From positions 1-5,313 of the forward strand of contig NZ_CALHIQ010000068.1 of assembly GCF_938030725.1 (NCBI RefSeq): DNA of 5,313 nucleotides, given 5' to 3'. Source of the DNA: an uncultured Fretibacterium sp. (GTDB taxonomy: Bacteria > Synergistota > Synergistia > Synergistales > Aminobacteriaceae). Made by a program: the position numbers and the translations under genes. Each line of letters opens with the position of its first letter. Within the stretch, counting starts at the first letter, position 1. Positions 1 through 4,648 of this stretch are shown here, one piece after another. Below the pieces are notes generated by a model. That model was not told the origin of the DNA. It was given only the letters and a program-made list of their open reading frames with translations, and searched no databases.

Positions 1-187
1 AGCCCGACTGCACCATCGGGATCATGGCCAGGACCATCACCCCGTTCATGCCGAACCGCACCAGGACGTCCGAGAGCGACGTGTCCACGCGCACCCCAAC
101 GAAGGGCGCCGCGATGAAGAGGCTCAACAGGAAGAGTCCGATGATGAAGCGCGGCCACCCCACGTTCTCGATAAACCTTCTGATCAT
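1..187 (-). CDS. ABC importer permease, RbsC/BPD_transp_2-like (N-terminal part, truncated by the window edge)
   Basis: Only the first 62 codons are visible; the rest lies beyond the left edge. The translated start is MIRRFIENVGWPRFIIGLFL, followed by a hydrophobic stretch (about residues 13-32) that makes a first membrane helix, and a second hydrophobic run beginning near residue 48 with the sequence NGVMVLAMIPMVQSG. This 'NG-x-(V/L)-LAM' pattern after a short polar linker resembles RbsC/XylH-type permeases of sugar and nucleoside importers, which form the inner-membrane channel. The ATG overlaps the stop codon of the ATPase gene as ATGA, so the two are very likely translationally coupled. 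A strong ribosome binding site (GAGGAGG, 195-201) sits 7 nt upstream, inside the end of the ATPase gene. The assignment relies mostly on operon position plus these helices; the substrate cannot be told from this fragment. Confidence 0.82.
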   Translation of the reverse strand, partial: MIRRFIENVGWPRFIIGLFLLSLFIAAPFVGVRVDTSLSDVLVRFGMNGVMVLAMIPMVQSG

Positions 188-1785
188 ACCGCCGCCTCCT
201 CAACGCTTTGCCCCATCATCAGGAGGCCGAAGTCCTCCGCCGGCCTGGAGGCCAGCAGGACGCCCGCAATGCGCCCCTCGCCCACGACGGCGATCCGGTC
301 ACAGATGGAGCGCAGCTCCTCGAGCTCCGACGACGCGACGATGATGGTGATGCCGTGCTCCTCGTTGTAGTTTCTCAGGGTGTTCAGCACCAGCTCCTTC
401 GCGCCGACGTCGATGCCGCGCGTGGGCTCGCAGACCAGGAGGAGGTCCGGCCGCAGGGCGAACGCCTTGGCCAGACAAATCTTCTGCTGGTTCCCTCCGG
501 ACAGCTCTCCGGCGCGCTGGCTCGGCCCCGTGCACTTGATGTCGAGGGCCCGGATGAACCTCTCCGCCTCCTCCGTCATGGCCCGGTCGTCCCGCAGCTG
601 GAGGAGGTGGGGAATCCCCTTGAGGAAGCGGCCCTGGACCTGCATCGCCGTGAAGGTGATGTTCCAGTCGATGCGCTCGTCCAGCAGGAGCCCCACGCCC
701 CGACGGTCCTCCGACACGAAGGCCATGCGGCGGTCCAGAGCGCGGCGCGGCCGGTTCAGGGGAACGCGCTTCCCAAGGAATTCCACGCGCCCGCCGGCCG
801 GATGGAGCCCCATGATGCCGTTGGGGATGCCCAGCTTCCCGTGCCCAGCCAGGCCGCCGATGCCGAAGATCTCCCCCTTCCGCACCTCAAAGGAGACGTC
901 GCGCACCGTTTCGCCCGGCATGTCCACCCACAGGTGTTCCACCTTCAGGACGGGCTCCGTCTGGGGGACAGGGCGGCGACTGGAGGCCTCCTCCCCCGCC
1001 GTTTCCACGTGGCGGCCCACCATCCAGGAGGCGATCTCCCGAATCGTCGCCTTCCCGGCGTCCGCGTCCCGGATCACCGCCCCGTCCCGAAGCACGACGA
1101 TGCGATTGCACAGGTCCTTTACCTCGTGCAGCCGGTGGGAGATGAACACGATGGCGATCCCCTTCTCCGCCAGCGCTCTGAGCGCCGCCAGCAGGATCTC
1201 CGCCTCGGACTCCGTCAGGACGGCCGTGGGCTCGTCCAGGAACAGGAGGCGGGTCTTGCTGCGGTCGATCTCACGGGCGATCTCGATGAACTGCTTGTAG
1301 CCGACGGGCATCTCCGCAACGGTCATATCCGGGCTGATGTCGACGCCCAGCGTTCGGATGGCTCGTTCCGCACGGCCCCGCATCGAGCCCCGATCCAGCG
1401 TCGCCATGCGGCTGCTGAAGACGTACTCCAGCAGGGAGGGGTTCAGCACCTCGCGGTTGAGCAGGATGTTCTCGGTCGCGGTGAAGCCGGGGATCAGGGA
1501 GAACTCCTGATGGACCATGCCGATCCCCGCTTCGAGCGCCTCGTGGGGCGAGGCGAAGCGAACGGGCCTGCCGTCCATGAGCACCGTCCCCTCGTACCCG
1601 CCCGTCTGCGCGATGACCGGCATGCCGAACAGGATGTTCATCAGCGTGGACTTCCCCGCTCCATTCTCTCCCACGAGCCCCAGGATCTCCCCGGCCCTGA
1701 GCGAGAAACTCACGTTGGAGAGCACCCGGTTCCCGTAGTATTCTTTCCCGATGTTCTGCAATTCCAGGAGGAGTGTATCGGACAA
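184..1785 (-). CDS. Double-domain ABC importer ATPase, RbsA/MglA type
   Basis: This cytoplasmic ATPase (533 residues from the chosen start) powers the importer encoded with it. It has two fused nucleotide-binding domains, and its length is close to the roughly 500 residues usual for RbsA/MglA/XylG proteins. Domain 1 (about 5-255) has Walker A GENGAGKST (39-47), Q-loop Q93, a divergent signature MPVGYKQ (159-165), Walker B LLFLDE (180-185) and switch H217. Domain 2 (about 278-525) has a degenerate Walker A GLAGHGKL (311-318), the SEDRR motif typical of the family (358-362), a perfect signature LSGGNQQK (428-435), a Walker B with Cys at the usual Asp (C452, followed by E453) and PTRGIDVGAK. The switch His is replaced by Ser (about 486), as is common in this family. 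The TTG at 1785 is preferred as start because AGAGGTGA lies just before it; a GTG at 1794 would add three residues but lacks a good ribosome site. The substrate is not revealed. Confidence 0.93.
   Translation of the reverse strand: MSDTLLLELQNIGKEYYGNRVLSNVSFSLRAGEILGLVGENGAGKSTLMNILFGMPVIAQTGGYEGTVLMDGRPVRFASPHEALEAGIGMVHQEFSLIPGFTATENILLNREVLNPSLLEYVFSSRMATLDRGSMRGRAERAIRTLGVDISPDMTVAEMPVGYKQFIEIAREIDRSKTRLLFLDEPTAVLTESEAEILLAALRALAEKGIAIVFISHRLHEVKDLCNRIVVLRDGAVIRDADAGKATIREIASWMVGRHVETAGEEASSRRPVPQTEPVLKVEHLWVDMPGETVRDVSFEVRKGEIFGIGGLAGHGKLGIPNGIMGLHPAGGRVEFLGKRVPLNRPRRALDRRMAFVSEDRRGVGLLLDERIDWNITFTAMQVQGRFLKGIPHLLQLRDDRAMTEEAERFIRALDIKCTGPSQRAGELSGGNQQKICLAKAFALRPDLLLVCEPTRGIDVGAKELVLNTLRNYNEEHGITIIVASSELEELRSICDRIAVVGEGRIAGVLLASRPAEDFGLLMMGQSVEEAAV
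195..201 (-). promoter_or_regulatory. Ribosome binding site of the permease gene
   Basis: GAGGAGG on the minus strand, 7 nt before the permease ATG at 187 and embedded in the last codons of the ATPase gene. It would allow re-initiation at the ATGA overlap. Confidence 0.75.
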
Positions 1786-1790
1786 ATAAA

Positions 1791-1798
1791 TCACCTCT
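1791..1798 (-). promoter_or_regulatory. Ribosome binding site that decides the ATPase start
   Basis: On the minus strand AGAGGTGA lies with its GAGGTG core 6 nt before TTG at 1785. The GTG at 1794-1792 is part of this very motif, so it is more likely the ribosome site than the start codon. Confidence 0.6.
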
Positions 1799-1806
1799 AA
1801 ACGCAG

Positions 1807-1821
1807 AATTAAACCTTAATT
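1807..1821. repeat. A/T-rich inverted repeat upstream of the ATPase gene
   Basis: AATTAA (1807-1812) and TTAATT (1816-1821) are exact reverse complements around three bases, ending about 22 bp before the ATPase TTG start. It stands out in GC-rich surroundings. It could be an operator, a weak mRNA hairpin, or just an unstructured leader that keeps the ribosome site open. Confidence 0.4.
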
Positions 1822-1830
1822 GTGCTGATT

Positions 1831-1852
1831 GAGGAGGGCGCACTCCCCCCTC
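1831..1852 (-). repeat. G/C-rich hairpin
   Basis: GAGGAGGG (1831-1838) pairs with CCCCCCTC (1845-1852) at seven of eight positions around a 6-nt loop. On the transcript it is followed by AATCAGCAC, not a U-run, so it is not an intrinsic terminator. Confidence 0.5.
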
Positions 1853-1867
1853 GGCCTCATCGAGGCC
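1853..1867 (-). repeat. Small hairpin, 6-bp stem with 3-nt loop
   Basis: GGCCTC (1853-1858) and GAGGCC (1862-1867) are exact reverse complements separated by three bases. It lies directly downstream, in the transcript, of the 9-bp inverted repeat. Confidence 0.55.
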
Positions 1868-1870
1868 CGT

Positions 1871-1906
1871 CGTTCTCCCATGAAAAGCCGAGCCCGCGGG
1901 AGAACG
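1871..1906 (-). repeat. Inverted repeat, perfect 9-bp arms
   Basis: Arms CGTTCTCCC (1871-1879) and GGGAGAACG (1898-1906) are exact reverse complements around an 18-nt loop. It begins about 24 nt after the binding-protein stop codon and should fold in the mRNA. No U-tract follows. Confidence 0.7.
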
Positions 1907-1929
1907 CGCGAGGTCGGCGGAGCGGCACG

Positions 1930-3123
1930 CTACTTGCTGACGTTGTAGTACTTCTCAGGGACCTCGACAGAAGTCGTTCCCATGAAGCCCTTGCCCAGCA
2001 TGTAGGTGTCCTGGTACACGAGGACCATCTTCTTGTTCCGGACTCCCGTCCCAGCGTCCACGTAGTAGCCCGCGTTCCAGGTCGTACCCGGCGTGACGTC
2101 GTTGTAGCAGGCGATCAGGTCCTTCAAGCTGTCCAGCTTGGCCTGCCCCTCCACGACGCGCTTGCCGAACTCGGCCAGCGCAGCGGTGTGGGTGTAGCCC
2201 AGGGAGAAGGCCCAGGTCCCCATGCGCCCGCCGCCTCCGGCGGCGACCACCGCGTCCTCGAGCTTCTTCAGGATCGCAGGCCAGTCGCCCTTCTCGTTGG
2301 CGAAGTCGATCCCGAAGGCGCCCGGATACCCCATCAGCGGCGAGGGAAGGTCTGCTTCGATGAAGTAGCCGCCCAGTTCCGCGATGCGCTTCAGCAGGGG
2401 CTCCGTGTGGGCGTCGTTCGTGCAGAAGAACGCCGTGTTCTTTCCATACTTCTCGACCCAGGCCGGCATCTTCTCAAGGATGAACTGCTGCGCGCCCGCC
2501 ACGCCCACGTCGCTGGTGGGGTCTGGAGCCGTTTCAAACACGAACTTGATCCCCAGGTCCCTGCACGCCTCCTCCATGATGGCGCGGCGCCGGCCCAGCG
2601 TTTCGTAGCTCATGTGACGCGGGAAGGAGATGTGGACGAAGGTGTCCACGCCCAGCTCCTTCGCCGTGTGGGGGATCAGGTAGCCGCGGCTGATGAGGTC
2701 GCCCTGGGACACTAGGTCCGCGGCCACGGTCGTGACGCTGGGGTCCTCGTGTCCCTCGCCGATCAGGAGGATGATGTCCGGCCGCTTCTCGCGGACGCGG
2801 CGGAAGCCCTCCGTCGTGCCGGGGATGCCCTGGTTGACCACGATCACCTTCATCTTGGGGTCGTCCGCCAGGCCGACGATCTGTCCGATCGTCGTTTCCT
2901 GCTCCGTCATGAAGCTGTCGGGATAGGTGATGTGGGTGATCATGCCGCCCTTTGCGGTGTCGCCATACTTCTGGATCATCAGCTCGGCGCCGCGCAGGTC
3001 GTCCTCGCTCTGGGACACCGTCCCCGTCACGATCCCGATGTGGAAATCGGGCTCCGCCGCCAGGGCGGGAAGGGCAAACAGTCCGCAAACCAGCAAAGCC
3101 AACAGTACAGACTTCAACTTCAC
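1930..3123 (-). CDS. DUF3798-family periplasmic binding protein of an ABC importer
   Basis: A 397-residue secreted protein, the probable ligand-capturing part of the importer. Residues 1-23 form a signal peptide: basic MKLK, a hydrophobic core, and a signal peptidase I site at ALA-A (cleavage near 22-23). The only Cys in that stretch (C13) is in the hydrophobic core without a lipobox, so it is probably not a lipoprotein. The mature part opens with HIGIVTGTVSQSEDDLRGAE (28-47), which I recognise as the hallmark of the DUF3798 family, and alternates strands and helices as periplasmic binding proteins do (KVIVVNQG at 92-99, DIILLIGEG at 116-124, NTAFFCTND at 229-237). GTG at 3123 is chosen because AAGGAGG lies 8 nt upstream; a TTG at 3144 would bury that site inside the gene. 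Family membership is from memory of the motif; transport role is inferred from the adjacent ATPase and permease. Ligand unknown. Confidence 0.85.
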   Translation of the reverse strand: MKLKSVLLALLVCGLFALPALAAEPDFHIGIVTGTVSQSEDDLRGAELMIQKYGDTAKGGMITHITYPDSFMTEQETTIGQIVGLADDPKMKVIVVNQGIPGTTEGFRRVREKRPDIILLIGEGHEDPSVTTVAADLVSQGDLISRGYLIPHTAKELGVDTFVHISFPRHMSYETLGRRRAIMEEACRDLGIKFVFETAPDPTSDVGVAGAQQFILEKMPAWVEKYGKNTAFFCTNDAHTEPLLKRIAELGGYFIEADLPSPLMGYPGAFGIDFANEKGDWPAILKKLEDAVVAAGGGGRMGTWAFSLGYTHTAALAEFGKRVVEGQAKLDSLKDLIACYNDVTPGTTWNAGYYVDAGTGVRNKKMVLVYQDTYMLGKGFMGTTSVEVPEKYYNVSK

Positions 3124-3131
3124 TAAAAACG

Positions 3132-3138
3132 CCTCCTT
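3132..3138 (-). promoter_or_regulatory. Ribosome binding site that sets the GTG start of the binding protein
   Basis: AAGGAGG on the minus strand, 8 nt before GTG at 3123. It is nearly perfect and leaves a clean signal peptide beginning MKLKSVLL. It argues against the longer reading from TTG at 3144. Confidence 0.85.
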
Positions 3139-3139
3139 A

Positions 3140-3156
3140 TCCAATTTTACATTGGA
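3140..3156 (-). repeat. Short hairpin beside the binding-protein ribosome site
   Basis: TCCAAT (3140-3145) and ATTGGA (3151-3156) are exact reverse complements with a 5-nt loop. In the mRNA the stem ends one base before AAGGAGG. It could affect ribosome access or mRNA stability; it is too weak to call a riboswitch. Confidence 0.45.
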
Positions 3157-3182
3157 GCGAAATGAGATGAGAGAACCGGGAA

Positions 3183-3196
3183 CGGCCCAAGGACCG
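3183..3196 (-). repeat. Hairpin at the predicted mRNA 5' end
   Basis: On the minus strand CGGTC and GGCCG pair (one G-U) around CUUG. Because the predicted transcription start is near 3195, this stem would sit at the very 5' end of the message, a position that often shields mRNA from decay. The role is inferred. Confidence 0.4.
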
Positions 3197-3201
3197 CCAT
3201 T

Positions 3202-3232
3202 ATTATAACAAAAAACAGAAAAAATAGACCAA
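3202..3232 (-). promoter_or_regulatory. Sigma-70-type extended -10 promoter of the importer operon
   Basis: On the minus strand a perfect -10 TATAAT (3207-3202) is preceded by TGT (3210-3208), giving an extended -10 element. The best -35 match is TTGGTC (3232-3227) with a long 19-nt spacer, so recognition probably leans on the extended -10. The spacer holds two T6 runs. Transcription should start near 3195, leaving a leader of about 72 nt before the GTG. It lies downstream of the terminator of the preceding gene, as expected for a separate unit. Confidence 0.75.
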
Positions 3233-3275
3233 ATTGTCAGGAAGTTGATCGTGGGGGACCTGGGGAGTCGCCCTC

Positions 3276-3308
3276 AAAAAAAGCTCCCGTCCGAAGGGCG
3301 GGAGCTTT
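3276..3308 (-). terminator. Rho-independent terminator of the SurA-like gene
   Basis: On the minus strand a 10-bp perfect stem (AAAGCTCCCG / CGGGAGCTTT) encloses a short loop containing CTTCGG, and the stem runs into seven T residues. It starts 19 nt after the SurA-like stop codon. The loop can form either a UUC triloop or the very stable C(UUCG)G tetraloop. In the other direction only three T residues follow, so it acts mainly on minus-strand transcripts. Confidence 0.93.
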
Positions 3309-3327
3309 CGCACCTTACGTCGAGCGC

Positions 3328-4440
3328 CTATTTCGCCGCGTCGTCGGAAGCCGGCTGAGGCTCGGCATCGGTCGCCGCGTCGTCAGAGGCCGGCTGGTCG
3401 GAGCTGGCCGCTGCCGCATCCGCAGAGGCTGGGAAGAGCGACGCATCGTAGATCACGACTTCGGCCTTCGCCATGAGATCCGCCTCATAGTCGTTCAGCT
3501 TCCGGCGCTCTTCCTGGCTGCGCAGGAAGGCGCGGACGTCGCTGCTGACGTCCTCGTAGGGACGGATGGACTCCGAAACGAGCTCCGTCTTGACGGCGAC
3601 GGAGAAGTCGCCGCTCGTGGCGGAGAAGACGGGGCTGACGGCCCCCACATCCAGAGAGGCCAACTCCGCCAGGGCGCCGGTGAAGGCCGACTCCGGAAGG
3701 AAGAGGGGCTCCCGCGTGACGCTGAGGACGTCCATCGAGGCCAGCGCGTCCCCGGAGGTCGCCTGGGCCCAGTCCGTTCCTGCCTGCAGGCTGGCCCTCA
3801 GCGCCTCGGCGTCGGCGCTGGCTCCGAAGCGAGCCACCTGGAGGTTGACCCCAGCCGGCGTGCGGAAGAGCTGATCCTTGATGGAGTCGTAGAACTTGAC
3901 GGCCTCGTCCTCGCTCACCGTGACGTCCCCAACGGCCACGTGCAGCAGTTGCTGGACGGCCAGCTGGCGGGCCAGGTTTTTCTTGTACTCCGCGCTGCTG
4001 ATCCCCTGCCGCTCCAGGGCCGCGTAGAAGGCCTCGCGGGTCGGGAACGCCGAGTCGGCGTAGGCCTTCATGGCCTGCTCCGCGTCGGCGTCGGAGATGG
4101 CGATATCCGCCTTCCGCACCTCGTTCTCCAACTGCTGCTCCAGGACGTACTGGTCCAGAACCGCCTGATAGACCGCCGGCATGTCCAGCGAGGCCGCGTT
4201 GCGCAGGCCCGAGTTCTCCAGGTAGGCGCGCAGGCGGTTCTCAAGCTCGGAGCGCATCAGCGGCCGACCGCCGACCGCCGCCACCTCATAATCCGTCATG
4301 GTCCCGTCCGCGCTGCGGCTCGGCCCGCGGCGTCCGCTGCGCCCCTCGTACATCAAAAACGTGGAGAGCAGAAAAGTCACCACAATTATGATCATGATCC
4401 ACTTCATGTGCGTCCTCAGGTTCTTCAGCATCCCAAACAT
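3328..4440 (-). CDS. Membrane-anchored SurA/PpiD-like periplasmic folding factor (parvulin-like domain without catalytic His)
   Basis: A 370-residue protein with a short basic N-terminus, one membrane helix (about 14-31, WIMIIIVVTFLLSTFLMY) and a large part that should face the periplasm. Residues about 50-185 are charged and helical and match the SurA N-terminal chaperone region (note MRSELENRLRAYL, VLDQYVLEQQLENEV, and ISDADAEQAMKAY). Residues about 190-330 follow the parvulin prolyl-isomerase layout: FRTPAGVNLQVARF at the start, LDVGAVSPVFSATSGDFSVAV near the end, then PYEDVSSDVRAFL. The His normally found in the first strand is Gln (Q201) and that of the 'GYH' motif is Ser (S280), and no GGDLG motif is seen, so it is probably a chaperone rather than an isomerase. 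Residues 336-370 are an Ala/Ser/Asp/Pro tail. ATG at 4440 is only 2 nt from AAGGGG; Met4 at 4431 is a real alternative. It has its own promoter and terminator. Confidence 0.85.
   Translation of the reverse strand: MFGMLKNLRTHMKWIMIIIVVTFLLSTFLMYEGRSGRRGPSRSADGTMTDYEVAAVGGRPLMRSELENRLRAYLENSGLRNAASLDMPAVYQAVLDQYVLEQQLENEVRKADIAISDADAEQAMKAYADSAFPTREAFYAALERQGISSAEYKKNLARQLAVQQLLHVAVGDVTVSEDEAVKFYDSIKDQLFRTPAGVNLQVARFGASADAEALRASLQAGTDWAQATSGDALASMDVLSVTREPLFLPESAFTGALAELASLDVGAVSPVFSATSGDFSVAVKTELVSESIRPYEDVSSDVRAFLRSQEERRKLNDYEADLMAKAEVVIYDASLFPASADAAAASSDQPASDDAATDAEPQPASDDAAK
3334..3396 (-). repeat. Imperfect direct repeat encoding the C-terminal tail of the SurA-like protein
   Basis: A 24-bp segment at 3334-3357 recurs at 3373-3396 with 22 of 24 bases identical, a period of 39 bp or 13 codons. 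It encodes QPASDDAA twice in the low-complexity tail. In-frame duplication by slippage is the simplest origin. Confidence 0.8.
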
Positions 4441-4522
4441 CGCCCCTTAGAAATTGAAATCGCTCGGAGGTCCAAAAAGCGCCCCCCGCACAGCCCCCCA
4501 AGAGAGCGTGCGCCAAGTTTGG

Positions 4523-4552
4523 ATTTTAACACACCTTCCGCGGTCTGAACAA
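4523..4552 (-). promoter_or_regulatory. Probable promoter of the SurA-like gene
   Basis: On the minus strand, -35 TTGTTC (4552-4547) and -10 TAAAAT (4528-4523) are separated by 18 nt, and TGT precedes the -10, giving an extended -10 like that of the importer promoter. Transcription would start near 4516, leaving a leader of about 75 nt that contains two G6 runs (4499-4494 and 4487-4482) before the ATG at 4440. Confidence 0.6.
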
Positions 4553-4592
4553 TACGGCGGCGACTTAAATCCGCGGGCTGCGACGGCTTCAT

Positions 4593-4648
4593 CGAGGGGT
4601 AAGGCTGCTACCGTACAGGAAGCATCGCTCCCTGCTCCCCGTGCCTCG
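4593..4648 (-). other. Foldable segment right after the ureohydrolase stop codon
   Basis: On the minus strand the 56 bases after the TGA begin CGAGG and end CCTCG, which pair. Inside are a 7-bp stem with one G-U and a 3-nt loop (4617-4633) and a 4-bp stem GGTA/TACC (4598-4612). Together they could form a three-way junction. No U-run follows, so this is not a standard terminator; it could be a 3' end stabiliser or a Rho-dependent end. Stems this short can occur by chance. Confidence 0.35.

Larger units (their letters stand above)
1795..1929 (-). other. Hairpin-rich intergenic spacer between binding-protein and ATPase genes
   Basis: This spacer holds no credible gene. It contains four inverted repeats in a row: a 9-bp perfect one (1871-1906), a 6-bp one with a 3-nt loop (1853-1867), a G/C-rich one with a single mismatch (1831-1852) and an A/T-rich one (1807-1821). 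None is followed by a U-run in the direction of transcription, so none is a standard Rho-independent terminator. In many importer operons, structures placed after the binding-protein gene protect the upstream message or thin out read-through, giving more binding protein than membrane parts. That role is inferred here. Confidence 0.6.

Noticed and set aside
208..1800. A 530-codon open frame on the plus strand opposite the ATPase gene
   Set aside because: It is antisense to a gene with unmistakable ABC motifs, and its translation is Arg/His/Pro/Gln-rich with no recognisable domain, typical of the mirror frame of a GC-rich gene.
1831..1852. The G/C-rich hairpin as an intrinsic terminator of the binding-protein gene
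   Set aside because: No U-run follows on the minus-strand transcript.
1822..2715. A 297-codon open frame on the plus strand over the binding-protein gene
   Set aside because: It has low-complexity composition (Arg, His, Val, Leu), no recognisable motif, and covers the opposite strand of a well-supported secreted protein; it is a shadow.
3060..3123. The binding protein as a lipoprotein
   Set aside because: The only early Cys lies in the middle of the hydrophobic core without the L-x-G/A-C pattern, and a good signal peptidase I site (ALA-A) follows it.
4482..4499. Two G6 runs on the minus strand as a G-quadruplex in the SurA-like leader
   Set aside because: Only two long G runs are present, and four spaced runs are needed for a standard quadruplex.
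4593..4648. A possible SRP (4.5S) RNA, because of GGAAGC and GCAGCC-like words
   Set aside because: The conserved GGAAG/GCAGC tip is not arranged as in SRP RNA, and the long flanking helix is absent.
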